Shown here: positions 51,272-59,857 of the stretch, piece after piece
Layout of the letters: each line of letters begins with the position of its first letter
Numbering within the stretch: the stretch's first letter is position 1
NCBI RefSeq assembly: GCF_900172265.1
Contig: NZ_FWFK01000001.1
Coordinates: 744,001-808,000, forward strand
Direction: 5' to 3'
DNA length: 64,000 bases
DNA from: Roseivivax jejudonensis
GTDB lineage: Bacteria; Pseudomonadota; Alphaproteobacteria; Rhodobacterales; Rhodobacteraceae
The notes under the pieces: model-generated
What the model saw: the letters and a program-made list of their open reading frames with translations, nothing else
Told to the model about the DNA's origin: nothing
Databases searched by the model: none
Program-made: the position numbers and the translations under genes

Positions 51272-51649
51272 ATGAGTGCCTACACGCTGACCAAGACCCG
51301 CTTCATCGAGGGCGTCTGGGAGGGAGTGATCTCGGGCGAGAGCGCGGACGTGCCGCCGCCCGAAGTGCTGGTCACCCATCTCGAACAGTCGCTGCCCGGG
51401 GTCGTCGTTACGGGCAGCGACGGCCCCGGCACATGGGTCCTGCGCGTTCCGGTGCCGGTCACGCTGATCGGCGACGGGGTGCAGACCTTCGTGATCTCCG
51501 ACGCGCGCACGGGCGACACGCTCGACAGCTTCGCTCTGATCGCGGGCGAGGCCCTGGGCGAGGACATCCGTGCCGAGATGGCGCTTTTGCGGGCAGAGCT
51601 CGACCTTCTGAAGCGTGCGTTCCGCCGGCACTGTCTCGAGACCAGCTGA
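51272..51649 (+). CDS. Conserved hypothetical protein, partner of the DUF6478-like gene
   Basis: A 125-residue protein with a beta-rich core: FIEGVWEGVISGE, GTWVLRVPVPVTLIGDG and TFVISDARTGDTL. A C-terminal helix (AEMALLRAELDLLKRAF) may form a coiled coil. There is no signal peptide or known motif. It follows the DUF6478-like gene after 16 bases with AGGGAG upstream, so both are likely made together. Function unknown. Confidence 0.65.
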   Translation: MSAYTLTKTRFIEGVWEGVISGESADVPPPEVLVTHLEQSLPGVVVTGSDGPGTWVLRVPVPVTLIGDGVQTFVISDARTGDTLDSFALIAGEALGEDIRAEMALLRAELDLLKRAFRRHCLETS

Positions 51650-51722
51650 CCAGCGCCGGGCGCTTGACCTTCCCGGCCGCGGGGCAGAGGGTCGCGGGGT
51701 TTTCGCCAAGGATCCCGAACCC

Positions 51723-52670
51723 ATGACCGAACCCGACCCGCGCCCCGTGCCGACCGGCGGGAGCGCGCTCACGGGGATTTCCCTCAAGCTCGTCTCCGTC
51801 GTCATGTTCGTGGTGATGGCGTCGCTGATCAAGGCCACCTCGGACGTCGTCCCGCCCGGCGAGGCCGTGTTCTTTCGCTCGTTCTTCGCCATGCCGGTGA
51901 TCGTCGTCTGGCTGGCCGCGCGCCGGCAGCTGCGCAGCGGGCTCAAGACGTCCAACCCACTCGGTCACCTGTGGCGCGGCCTGATCGGCGTCACGGCGAT
52001 GGGGTGCACCTTCGCCGGGCTCGGCCTTCTGCCGCTGCCGGAGGTGACGGCGATCGGATTCGCCGCGCCGATCCTGACCGTCCTGTTCGGTGCGCTCCTT
52101 CTGGGCGAACGGGTGCGCGCCTTCCGGATGAGCGCGGTCGTGGTCGGCCTCGTCGGCGTGTGTGTCATCATCTGGCCGCGTCTCACGCTCGACGCGAGCA
52201 CCGCCGCCGCGCTCGGGGTCGCGGTCGTCCTGCTCTCCGCCGTCTTCCGCGCGCTGGCGCAGATCCAGATCCGCAGGCTGGTGGCAGACGAAGATACGGC
52301 CGCGATCGTCTTCTACTTCTCGCTGACCTCGACGCTCCTGTCGCTGCTGACGATGCCCTTCGGCTGGGCGTGGCCGCCGATCGAGGCCGCCGCGCTGCTG
52401 GTGCTCGCCGGTCTTCTCGGCGGTGTGGCGCAGATCTTTCTGACCGCTGCCTACCGCTTCGGCGAGGCCGGGCTTCTGGCTCCGTTCGACTACGCCGCGA
52501 TGCTCGTGTCGATCGTGATCGGCTACGCGGTCTTCGACGAGGTGCCGACGCGCGCGATGCTGATCGGGGCGACAATCGTCATCGCCTCGGGCGTGGCAAT
52601 CATCTTGCGCGAGCGCCAGCTCGGCCTGAAGCGGGGCCGTGGCCGGGCCGGCATGACGCCGCAGGGCTGA
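51723..52670 (+). CDS. DMT/EamA family transporter
   Basis: A 315-residue inner-membrane protein with ten hydrophobic segments in two EamA repeats. The first repeat contains FFRSFFAMPVIVVWLAA and GLGLLPLPEVTAIGFAAPI, with LLLGERVRAFRM at its end. The second ends YAVFDEVPTRAMLIGATIV. These are standard drug/metabolite transporter motifs. The substrate is unknown. The ATG at 51723 is preceded by a weak ribosome binding site. It is convergent with the PauB-like gene. Confidence 0.88.
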   Translation: MTEPDPRPVPTGGSALTGISLKLVSVVMFVVMASLIKATSDVVPPGEAVFFRSFFAMPVIVVWLAARRQLRSGLKTSNPLGHLWRGLIGVTAMGCTFAGLGLLPLPEVTAIGFAAPILTVLFGALLLGERVRAFRMSAVVVGLVGVCVIIWPRLTLDASTAAALGVAVVLLSAVFRALAQIQIRRLVADEDTAAIVFYFSLTSTLLSLLTMPFGWAWPPIEAAALLVLAGLLGGVAQIFLTAAYRFGEAGLLAPFDYAAMLVSIVIGYAVFDEVPTRAMLIGATIVIASGVAIILRERQLGLKRGRGRAGMTPQG

Positions 52671-52691
52671 CGCCCGCCCGCGTCCGAGAGC

Positions 52692-54014
52692 TCACAGATC
52701 GAGCGCCTCGGCCACGAGGTAGGCCGGGCGCAGCAGCGTGCGCCGATACCGGCCGAGCGGAATGCGCGACGGCACCCGGCGCATCGCCGCGGGATAGGCC
52801 GCCTCGGTCGGCCGATCCAGTGCCAGATCGGCGAGGATCCGGCCCGCGTGACTGCCCATCGCGACCCCGTTGCCATGGTATCCGAACCCCGCGAGAACGC
52901 CCGGCATATCCGGCACCGGCCCGACATAGGGCGTGAGCGTTGACGTGAGACACGCCAATCCCGACCAGCCGTGCGTGATCTCGACATCGGCCCAGGCCGG
53001 GAACAACGCCGCGAAGTGGCGCCGTATGCGCGCGTCGGTGGCGCGCGTCTCCCCCGGCCGTGCCGACAGCCCGCCGCGCATGCCGAACAGGAACCGGTCA
53101 TCCGGCAGGAGCCGGAAATAGTGCAGAAGCTCGCGGGTGTCGTAGGCCATCTGACGCGAGGTCCAGCCCTGCGCCGCGCGCTCCGCCTCGGTCAGCGGGC
53201 GGGTGACGATCACGTTCGACAGGACCGGCAGGGTGCGTCCGCGCATCCAGCCCGGCACGTCCTCGGATCCGTACCCGTTGGTGGCGACGATGACCCGGTC
53301 GGCTGTCAGAGCCGGGCCGCGCCCCGTCTCCAGCCGCCAACGGGCGCCGTCTGGGCGGATCCCTGTCACCGCGGAATGGGCATGCATCACCGCGCCGGCC
53401 GCCGCGGCCGCACTGGCGAGGCCGTCGTGATAGCGCGCCGGATCGAGCGCGAATCCGATCGGGATGGTCATGGCACCGTGGAACGGACCGCCAAGCCCCG
53501 CCTGCCGCAATCCGTCCTGACCGATCACCTCCGGCGTCACGCCGTAGGCGGCCTCGATCCCGGTCGCAGCGCGGCGCAGCCGGCGCATCGCGCGGGGCGT
53601 ATGGGCCAGCTGGGTTTCGCCCGCGCTGTGCGTGTCCGCCGCGATGCCGTGCCGGTCGAGAAGATCGGCGACCGTCTCCACCGCCGCGCGCTCCGCCGCG
53701 TGCCAATCGCGCGCGCCGCCGGGTCCGAACCGCCGTTCGAGGCTCCGGTCCGACGCCTTGGCCCCGCCGAGGCAGCAGAACCCGCCATTGCGCCGCGACG
53801 CGCCGAAGCCCGGTGCAGCAGCATCGAGCACCGTCACCCCCATGCCGGCCTCCGCGAGGTGCAGCGCTGCCGACAGGCCGGTAAACCCGCCGCCGATCAC
53901 GGCGACCTCGGTCGTCGCATCGGCATCGAGCGCCGGCCAGTCCGGCGCCGTGCTGCGACCCCAGAAACAGGCCGCGGGCGGCGCATAGGCCGCGGCTTCG
54001 TAGAGGCGCTCCAT
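52692..54014 (-). CDS. FAD-dependent oxidoreductase, gamma-glutamylputrescine oxidase-like
   Basis: A 440-residue DAO-family flavoenzyme. The FAD motif VIGGGFTGLSAALHLAEAG is at about 39-57 and GFGASRRNGGF is the typical second block. The C-terminal FAD contact is GYHGNGVAMGSHAG. PauB/PuuB and OrdL enzymes that oxidise amines share this layout. The neighbouring SpuC-like aminotransferase and GntR regulator suggest a polyamine substrate. That is an inference; sarcosine-type amines remain possible. GGGGAG precedes the ATG. Confidence 0.82.
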   Translation of the reverse strand: MERLYEAAAYAPPAACFWGRSTAPDWPALDADATTEVAVIGGGFTGLSAALHLAEAGMGVTVLDAAAPGFGASRRNGGFCCLGGAKASDRSLERRFGPGGARDWHAAERAAVETVADLLDRHGIAADTHSAGETQLAHTPRAMRRLRRAATGIEAAYGVTPEVIGQDGLRQAGLGGPFHGAMTIPIGFALDPARYHDGLASAAAAAGAVMHAHSAVTGIRPDGARWRLETGRGPALTADRVIVATNGYGSEDVPGWMRGRTLPVLSNVIVTRPLTEAERAAQGWTSRQMAYDTRELLHYFRLLPDDRFLFGMRGGLSARPGETRATDARIRRHFAALFPAWADVEITHGWSGLACLTSTLTPYVGPVPDMPGVLAGFGYHGNGVAMGSHAGRILADLALDRPTEAAYPAAMRRVPSRIPLGRYRRTLLRPAYLVAEALDL

Positions 54015-54111
54015 GCCGCTCCCCGATCTATCAGCGACATGCGCGGTAGCCCGGGACCCGCCCCGCCGTCCAGCCCCGCCGCGGTTTCCTCGGCCGCAGG
54101 CGCGTGGCATG

Positions 54112-54125
54112 GTCGGTCGACCGAC
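54112..54125. promoter_or_regulatory. Palindrome before the GntR regulator gene
   Basis: GTCGGTCGACCGAC is a perfect 14-base palindrome ending 15 bases before the GntR start codon, in the divergent gap with the PauB-like gene. It resembles operators of FadR-type GntR regulators and could serve for autoregulation. A chance palindrome of this size is expected a few times in 64 kb. Confidence 0.4.
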
Positions 54126-54140
54126 AGGACGGATCACGGC

Positions 54141-54833
54141 ATGAAGCTCATCACCTTGGCGCAGGATCAGGCGGGGCGCGCGGGCCTGCCGGTGCATGAA
54201 CAGGTCTATCGTCGCCTGCGCGAGATGGTCCTTTTCGGCGACCTGGAGCCCGGCCAGCCGGTAACGATCCAGGGGCTGACCGATCATCTCGGCGCGGGAA
54301 TGACACCCGTGCGCGAGGCGTTGCGCCGGCTCACGGCAGAGGGCGCGCTGCAGTTCTCGGGCAACCGCCGAATCACCGTGCCGGTGCTCGACGCAGCGGC
54401 GATCGAGGAACTGGCGCTGGCCCGCGCGGCACTCGAGCCGGAACTCGCGCGCCGCGCCGCGGCCCGTGCATCAGCGCAGGACATCGCGCAGCTCACCGCG
54501 ACCGACGCGCGGCTCGACCGTGCGATCGCCGCCGGCGACGTGAGCCTTTACCTGCGCGAAAACCACCGCTTCCATGCGGAGCTGACCGCGCTGGCCGGCG
54601 CGCCGATCCTGCAGTCGGTCGTCGACGGGCTCTGGCTGCGCTTCGGCCCGTCGCTCCGCGCGGTCTGCGCCGGCGCGGGGCCGCTCGGCCTGCCCGACCG
54701 TCACAAGGACATGCTGGCGGCGATCGGCCGTGCCGACGGCGATGCGGCCGCAGCGGCGATGGCGCTCGACGTCACACAGGGGATGGAGCGGATCGCGGCG
54801 CACCTTGACGAGCGGAGCGGTCCCGCGGATTGA
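54141..54833 (+). CDS. GntR/FadR-family transcriptional regulator
   Basis: A 230-residue regulator. The winged helix at residues about 15-75 contains PVHEQVYRRLREMVLFGDL and LTDHLGAGMTPVREALRRL. The C-terminal FCD ligand domain has helical repeats with ENHRFHAELTALAG and DRHKDMLAAI, supplying the His residues that usually bind metal. It sits between a divergent flavin oxidase and an aminotransferase on the same strand. It probably represses both until a polyamine or derived acid is present. Confidence 0.88.
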   Translation: MKLITLAQDQAGRAGLPVHEQVYRRLREMVLFGDLEPGQPVTIQGLTDHLGAGMTPVREALRRLTAEGALQFSGNRRITVPVLDAAAIEELALARAALEPELARRAAARASAQDIAQLTATDARLDRAIAAGDVSLYLRENHRFHAELTALAGAPILQSVVDGLWLRFGPSLRAVCAGAGPLGLPDRHKDMLAAIGRADGDAAAAAMALDVTQGMERIAAHLDERSGPAD

Positions 54834-54842
54834 CCTTCGAAT

Positions 54843-54856
54843 AATTTGATCATATT
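54843..54856. promoter_or_regulatory. Near-palindrome upstream of the SpuC-like gene
   Basis: AATTTGATCATATT is palindromic around TGATCA except for one mismatched pair. It lies 30 bases before the aminotransferase start in the only AT-rich patch of the region. It may be an operator or the promoter core for the aminotransferase gene. Confidence 0.35.
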
Positions 54857-54886
54857 TCGGCGCCAGCCCCGCACGAGGAGTTCGCC

Positions 54887-56290
54887 ATGGCCCATCTCAC
54901 CAACACCGCACCGACGGCCGAGCTGCAGGCGCTCGACGCCGCCCACCACATGCATCCCTTCACCCACGGCGCCGGTCTCGCCGACAAGGGTGTGCGCATC
55001 ATGACACGCGGCGAGGGCGTCTGGCTGACCGACAGCGAGGGCAATCGCATCCTCGACGCGATGGCCGGGCTCTGGTGCGTGAACGTGGGCTATGGCCGCC
55101 AGGAGCTCGTGGAGGCGGCGGCGGCGCAGATGTCCGAACTGCCGTTCTACAACACCTTCTTCCAGACCAGCCACGTACCGGCGATCCGGCTGGCCGAACG
55201 CCTCGCCCAGCTGGCGCCGGATCCGCTCAACCACGTGTTCTACGCCTCCTCCGGGTCCGAGGCGAACGACACCAACCTGAGACTCGTGCGCACGTACTGG
55301 GAAATGAAGGGCCAGCCGCAGCGAAAGGCGATCATCTCGCGCTGGAACGCCTATCACGGCTCCTCGGTGGGCTCGGGGTCGCTCGGCGGGATGAAGGGAA
55401 TGCACGCCCAGGGCGGCATGCCGATTCCGGATATCCACCACATCGACCAGCCGAACTGGTGGTCCGAAGGGGGCGACATGACGCCCGAAGAGTTCGGTGT
55501 CGCGCGCGCCCGTCAGCTCGAGCAGAAGATCGAGGAGCTGGGACCCGACACCGTCGCGGCCTTCATCGCCGAGCCGGTCCAGGGCGCCGGTGGCGTGATC
55601 GTGCCGCCCGAAACCTACTGGCCCGAGATCCAGCGGATCGTCGACAAGTACGGCATCCTGCTGATCGCAGACGAGGTGATCTGCGGCTTCGGACGTACCG
55701 GCAACTGGTTCGGATCCCAGACGATGGGTCTTCGGCCCGACGTGATGACCGTCGCCAAAGGACTGTCCTCGGGCTACCAGCCGATCGGCGGGTCGATCGT
55801 ATCGGACGAGATCGCATCGGTGCTTGGCGGCGACGAATTCAACCACGGCTATACCTATTCGGGTCACCCGGTGGCCTGCGCCGTCGCTCTGGAAAACCTG
55901 CGCATTCTCGATGAGGAAGGAATCGTGACCCGCGTGCGCGAGGAGACCGGCCCCTACCTGAAGGAGCGCTTCGAAAGCCTTGTCGAACACCCGATGGTGG
56001 GCGAGGCGAAGATCGTCGGCCTCATGGGCTCGATCGCGCTGACACCCGACAAGGCCGCCCGTGCCGCCTTCGCGGCGGATGCCGGAACCGTCGGCCTGAT
56101 CTGCCGCGAACGTTGCTTCGCCAACGACCTGATCATGCGCCACGTCGGCGATCGGATGATCGTGTCTCCGCCGCTGGTCATCACCAAGGACGAGATCGAC
56201 ACGCTGATCGAACGCGCCTGGCGGTCGCTCGACGAGGCAATGGCCGAAGTCGAGGCCCAAGGCCTGATGAAACCCGCCGCAGTGGCCTGA
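54887..56290 (+). CDS. SpuC-like putrescine-pyruvate aminotransferase
   Basis: A 467-residue class III aminotransferase. The PLP Lys is Lys291 in TVAKGLSSGYQP, with ADEVICGFGRTG (Asp262) and SSGSEANDTNLR for phosphate binding. The whole chain follows Pseudomonas SpuC closely, including LDAMAGLWCVNVGYGR and LPFYNTFFQTSH. SpuC converts putrescine or related diamines to aminoaldehydes with pyruvate as acceptor. GAGGAG lies 7 bases before the ATG. The GntR regulator 53 bases upstream and the PauB-like oxidase support a polyamine catabolic role. Confidence 0.87.
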   Translation: MAHLTNTAPTAELQALDAAHHMHPFTHGAGLADKGVRIMTRGEGVWLTDSEGNRILDAMAGLWCVNVGYGRQELVEAAAAQMSELPFYNTFFQTSHVPAIRLAERLAQLAPDPLNHVFYASSGSEANDTNLRLVRTYWEMKGQPQRKAIISRWNAYHGSSVGSGSLGGMKGMHAQGGMPIPDIHHIDQPNWWSEGGDMTPEEFGVARARQLEQKIEELGPDTVAAFIAEPVQGAGGVIVPPETYWPEIQRIVDKYGILLIADEVICGFGRTGNWFGSQTMGLRPDVMTVAKGLSSGYQPIGGSIVSDEIASVLGGDEFNHGYTYSGHPVACAVALENLRILDEEGIVTRVREETGPYLKERFESLVEHPMVGEAKIVGLMGSIALTPDKAARAAFAADAGTVGLICRERCFANDLIMRHVGDRMIVSPPLVITKDEIDTLIERAWRSLDEAMAEVEAQGLMKPAAVA

Positions 56291-56420
56291 CCGAAGACAG
56301 CGGAGCGGCTCCGCCGCACCGGTCATCTCGCGCGTCGGCTGCGCCTCCGGGCTCGGGTCGCCGCCCGGTGGTCAATACGCTCTTGTATCGCACGCATGGC
56401 GGCGTGGCAGGGGTGGGTTT

Positions 56421-56455
56421 TGCCTCCGGCGGGGGTTTTCGGGCAAGATGAAGGG
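56421..56455 (+). repeat. Terminator-like intergenic repeat, copy 3
   Basis: On the plus strand it reads CCTCC, GGC, GGGGG, TTTT, then GGGCAAGATGAAGGG. The short GC stem and T-run lie 130 bases after the SpuC-like gene and point in its direction, so it can act as that gene's terminator. It faces away from copy 4. Confidence 0.65.
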
Positions 56456-56530
56456 TCATCGGGTCGCGCCTATGCCGTCAGGCATACGCGATCGACGCGC
56501 ACGACATCACGTCCAAGCGCAAGATCCGAT

Positions 56531-56582
56531 CTTCATCTTGCCAATAAACCCCGGGGGCGGCGCAGCCGCGGGGCGGAGCCCC
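56531..56582 (-). repeat. Terminator-like intergenic repeat, copy 4
   Basis: On the plus strand it reads CTTCATCTTGCC, AATAAA, CCCCGGGGG and a GC-rich part with GCGGC/GCCGC and GGGGC/GCCCC stems. On the minus strand the GC-rich stems precede TTTATT and GGCAAGATGAAG. It lies 20 bases after moaE on that strand. The 75 bases between copies 3 and 4 hold nothing I recognise. Confidence 0.65.
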
Positions 56583-56602
56583 TCCGCAGGCAACGTCCGC
56601 GT

Positions 56603-57040
56603 CTACCAACGGGTCAACGCGTCCTCGTCGGCCACCTTGGCCGCAACCCAGTTTTCACCCTCTGTGCCACGTTCCTTTTTCCAGAACGGCGCGCGGGATT
56701 TCAGATAGTCCATCAGGAAGTCGGCCGCCTCGAAGGCGTCGCGGCGATGCGGCGCGGCCGTGGCGACCATCATGATCCGCTCGCCCGGCCGGAGGGGCCC
56801 ATGACGGTGGATCACAAGGACGTCGCCGAGAGACCAGCGCTGCGCGGCCTCCTCGGCGATCGCGGTCAAGGCCTTCTCGGTCATCCCGGGGTAGTGTTCG
56901 ATGTCCATGCTCGCGAGGCCGCCGTCGCCGCGCACAATGCCGGCGAATGTCACGACGGCGCCCATGTCCGTGCGGTCCCGGGCGAAGTCCGCGCATTCCG
57001 CCCCGTAGTCGAAGGGCGCCGCTTGCACCACAACGCGCAT
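56603..57040 (-). CDS. moaE: Molybdopterin synthase catalytic subunit MoaE
   Basis: A 145-residue subunit that, with MoaD, adds two sulfurs to precursor Z to make molybdopterin. It has GAVVTFAGIVRGDGG, the segment LEHYPGMTEKAL-like (reads IEHYPGMTEKAL) and VIHRHGPLRPGE. The catalytic Lys region is YLKSRAPFWKKE. It follows moaD by 5 bases, forming a pgsA-moaD-moaE operon. Confidence 0.95.
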   Translation of the reverse strand: MRVVVQAAPFDYGAECADFARDRTDMGAVVTFAGIVRGDGGLASMDIEHYPGMTEKALTAIAEEAAQRWSLGDVLVIHRHGPLRPGERIMMVATAAPHRRDAFEAADFLMDYLKSRAPFWKKERGTEGENWVAAKVADEDALTRW

Positions 57041-57045
57041 CGGGA

Positions 57046-57291
57046 TCAGCCCCCGGTCATCGGCGGAAAGAAGGCGACTTCGCGGGCGTTCGCGAGCGGG
57101 CTGTCGAAGTCGCCGAGTTCCTGGTCCACGGCAACGCGGATCGCCGAAAGGTCGGCGAAGGCCGCGGCGTAGCGATCCTCGCGCCCACGCAATTCCTCGA
57201 CGAGATCCGACACTGTCGCGGCCGAGGTCTCGATCCGCTCGCGCGGCAGACCAATGCGTTCACGGACCCAGGCGAAGTACAGCACATCCAT
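57046..57291 (-). CDS. moaD: Molybdopterin synthase sulfur carrier subunit MoaD
   Basis: An 81-residue ubiquitin-fold protein. The start MDVLYFAWVRERIG and the end FFPPMTGG are diagnostic: the terminal Gly-Gly is adenylated by MoeB and thiocarboxylated. Its ATG overlaps the pgsA stop (TGATG), and moaE follows. Together the two give a complete molybdopterin synthase. Confidence 0.93.
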   Translation of the reverse strand: MDVLYFAWVRERIGLPRERIETSAATVSDLVEELRGREDRYAAAFADLSAIRVAVDQELGDFDSPLANAREVAFFPPMTGG

Positions 57292-57956
57292 CACGGCGCC
57301 TCCTTGAGATACGGGGTGGCCTTGCGGAAATAGTCCCACCCGGTGACGAGCGTCAGGGCCGCCGCGATCCACAGGAGCGCAATGCCCGCGTTGCCGGTCC
57401 AGACCATCCCCGCGAGCTTCCACTGCAGGCCCTGAACGTCCTCGGCGCGGCCTTCGAGGATGTCGGCGATCATCGCGTTGTCCATCCCCCAGGACGCGAT
57501 CCCGAGATAGTGTTCCCAGACCCCCTGCGCAAAGAGCACGGCGATCGCGACCATCTGCAGGGTCGTCTTCCACTTGGCGAGCTTGGTGACTTTCAGGGTC
57601 CCGGCGGTATCGCCGAGATATTCGCGCAGGCCCGAGACGAAGACCTCGCGGAAGAGGATGACCGTCGCCGGCAGGACCAGCCACGGCGACATCGAGGAAT
57701 AGCCCACGATGACCATGAGCGCGATCACCACCATCGCCTTGTCGGCGATCGGATCGAGCATGGTGCCGAGCTTCGTTTCCTGTTTCCACGACCGTGCGAG
57801 GTGCCCGTCGAACCAGTCGGTCACCGCCGCGCCGATGAACAGCACGAGCGCGAGCCAATCGGCGAAGGGCCGTGTGAAGTAGAGAAACATCACCGCGAGG
57901 CCCGGCGCCGCGAGAAGGCGCAGGACGGTCAGGACGTTGGGCAGGTTCCATGTCAT
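57291..57956 (-). CDS. pgsA: CDP-diacylglycerol--glycerol-3-phosphate phosphatidyltransferase
   Basis: A 221-residue membrane enzyme that makes phosphatidylglycerol phosphate. The CDP-alcohol motif is complete: Asp47, Asp50-Gly51, Ala54-Arg55, Gly64, Asp68 and Asp72. There are about five membrane segments. The start MTWNLPNVLTVLRL is typical. It is coupled to moaD by overlap, an arrangement I also associate with other Rhodobacteraceae. Confidence 0.95.
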   Translation of the reverse strand: MTWNLPNVLTVLRLLAAPGLAVMFLYFTRPFADWLALVLFIGAAVTDWFDGHLARSWKQETKLGTMLDPIADKAMVVIALMVIVGYSSMSPWLVLPATVILFREVFVSGLREYLGDTAGTLKVTKLAKWKTTLQMVAIAVLFAQGVWEHYLGIASWGMDNAMIADILEGRAEDVQGLQWKLAGMVWTGNAGIALLWIAAALTLVTGWDYFRKATPYLKEAP

Positions 57957-58003
57957 GGGCGGGTTCTATCCCGGATCGCTTGGCGGCGGAAGGTGCGTGG
58001 AGA

Positions 58004-58771
58004 TCAACGCGAGCCGCCCGGTCCGGGGTCCGCCGCCGCGGCCGCTGCGGCGCGTTTTGCCAGGCGGTCGAGAAACAGCGCGCGGGCCGGCGGCAGTGGC
58101 CGGTCGCCGAGCGACGGGGCGAGGTGATGGCCCAGGAAATGCCCGGTTGTGCCCAATGCGCGGAGCACCTCGTCGTCGCCGCGGTTGCCTTCGCCGTGCA
58201 GCGCCGGCGGCAGCGGCAGCAGCCGGTCGGCCCAGTCGCCCGCACCCTCGACCGTGACCGCGCGCCCGGTCCGCGGCGACACGTAGCGCAGCCCCTCCGT
58301 CGCGCCGGTCACCGCGCAGGCGGAGAGGTCGAGCCCGTACCCCGTCTCGTCGAGCAGCATCACCTCCCATCGGAGGTAGTAGAACGGCCAGTCCGGTGTC
58401 GTGCCGAGCGTGTCGAGCAGGAGCGTCGTGGCCCGGTAGAGTCCGAGATGGGGTTCCCGGTCGGGCAGCACGAAGGCGAGCAGCGCACAGACCGCGTTCA
58501 GACCCGACAGCGCCAGCGGATCGGCCATCGCCTGCCCCGCGCGCGAGCGCCGGAGTTCCGCGGCGTAGGTGCCGATATGATCCTCGAGCCGGGCGCGCCA
58601 GGCAAGGTCGAGCTCGGCGCCCGGCTGCAGCATCGGCGCGGCCTTGCGCGAGGTCGCGCCGCGCAGGACGCCCGCGTGACGGCCGTGCGCCTCGGTGAAG
58701 ACCTCCAGGATCGCCGAGGTTTCGCCGTGCCGCCGCACGCCGAGCAGGATTCCGGTATCGCGCCACTCCAT
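58004..58771 (-). CDS. recO: DNA repair protein RecO
   Basis: A 255-residue recombination mediator that works with RecF and RecR. The N-terminal OB fold begins [17 protein letters not shown], with [18 protein letters not shown]. The helical C-terminal part has [18 protein letters not shown]. The usual zinc-site Cys residues are mostly missing, as is frequent in alphaproteobacteria. In many relatives recO directly follows era; here a divergent membrane-protein gene and DUF1491 lie between. Confidence 0.93.
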   Translation of the reverse strand: MEWRDTGILLGVRRHGETSAILEVFTEAHGRHAGVLRGATSRKAAPMLQPGAELDLAWRARLEDHIGTYAAELRRSRAGQAMADPLALSGLNAVCALLAFVLPDREPHLGLYRATTLLLDTLGTTPDWPFYYLRWEVMLLDETGYGLDLSACAVTGATEGLRYVSPRTGRAVTVEGAGDWADRLLPLPPALHGEGNRGDDEVLRALGTTGHFLGHHLAPSLGDRPLPPARALFLDRLAKRAAAAAAADPGPGGSR

Positions 58772-58854
58772 GAGCGGGGACTATCGGGCCACGGCACGCG
58801 GCCGGCAAGGGCGGGCGGGGTTGCCCTGTCCGCGCCCGCCCGCCAAGAGAGGTC

Positions 58855-59472
58855 ATGACCCGGACCGCCCGTTTCGCCGCACTCGCCATCGCGTTCGTCG
58901 CGCTCGTCACGCTGATCGTGCACGTGCGGCTCGGGCTGGCCGCGCGCCCGGACTGGCCGCTCTGGCGCGAGTTGTGGCGCACCGGTCGCTTCTTCACGGT
59001 GCTGACCGTGGCGCTCGTGGCGGTGCATTTTCTGTGGGTCGGCCTCTCGGGGCGGGCGAGCGCTGCGCTCGCCGGGGGCGTGACGCTCTGGATCGGGATC
59101 GTCGGCGCGGTCTACCACGCGCTGCTGTGGCGGCCGCTCGAGGGGCTGCGGCTCTACGTCGATCACTCCATGCACAGCCTGCTGCCGGTCCTTGTCGCGG
59201 CCTGGTGGCTGGCCTGCGCGCCGAAAGGGGCGTTGCGCCCGGCCCACGCGGCCTGGTGGCTGGGCTGGCCGGGACTCTACGTCGCCTACGTGCTTGCGCG
59301 CGGGATGACAGATGGACGGTATCCGTACTTCTTCGTCGATCCGGGCCGGATCGGCTGGCTGATGGTGGGGGTCTGGGTGCTGGCGCTCGGCGCGGTGTTC
59401 TGGCTCGGCGGCGTGGGTCTCGTCCGGCTTGGCCGATGGCTTTCGCGGTCGCGCGACCCGGTGATAGGGTAG
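58855..59472 (+). CDS. Pr6Pr-type integral membrane protein
   Basis: A 205-residue protein with six hydrophobic segments starting at residue 7. YHALLWRPLEGLRLYVDHSMHS lies in the middle (given here as the conserved loop with His and Arg), followed by ARGMTDGRYPYFFVDP. This fits the Pr6Pr/FAR-17a-like membrane family, of unknown role. It is the only plus-strand gene in the last 7 kb and is divergent from recO. Confidence 0.75.
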   Translation: MTRTARFAALAIAFVALVTLIVHVRLGLAARPDWPLWRELWRTGRFFTVLTVALVAVHFLWVGLSGRASAALAGGVTLWIGIVGAVYHALLWRPLEGLRLYVDHSMHSLLPVLVAAWWLACAPKGALRPAHAAWWLGWPGLYVAYVLARGMTDGRYPYFFVDPGRIGWLMVGVWVLALGAVFWLGGVGLVRLGRWLSRSRDPVIG

Positions 59473-59521
59473 CACGGCGCATCGCCACGCACCCACCGCA
59501 ACGCCCCGTCGCGCGACCGCG

Positions 59522-59857
59522 TCAGACGAGCCCGTCTTCGCCGAGCAGATCGCGGCCCGCACGATCCTCGAGTTCGATCACCCACAGGTCGGGATCACTC
59601 CGCGCCTCGCGCGCGACCGCATCGTCGCACTCCGCCTCGGCACCCTCGCGCAGGACGTCCCAGCGGCGCGTGTCGGACATCAGGTCGTAGCGGCGGCAGA
59701 GGACCCGGGCCGTGCCGTCCATGCGCGCGATCTTGACCAGCACGGCGCCGGCGGTGTCGTCGCCCTTGCGCGTGACGAAGGCGGGAATGCCGGCGAGGTC
59801 GAGCCGGCGGCGGTAGGCCGAGACCCAGAGCGCGGTCGCGAGACGCGGTTCAGCCAT
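59522..59857 (-). CDS. DUF1491 family protein
   Basis: A 111-residue protein with the opening RLATALWVSAYRRRL, then GAVLVKIARMDG and LWVIELEDRAG. This matches the alphaproteobacterial DUF1491 family. Function unknown. Its start overlaps the end of era by 8 bases, so it is expressed with era. It has no signal peptide. Confidence 0.85.
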   Translation of the reverse strand: MAEPRLATALWVSAYRRRLDLAGIPAFVTRKGDDTAGAVLVKIARMDGTARVLCRRYDLMSDTRRWDVLREGAEAECDDAVAREARSDPDLWVIELEDRAGRDLLGEDGLV

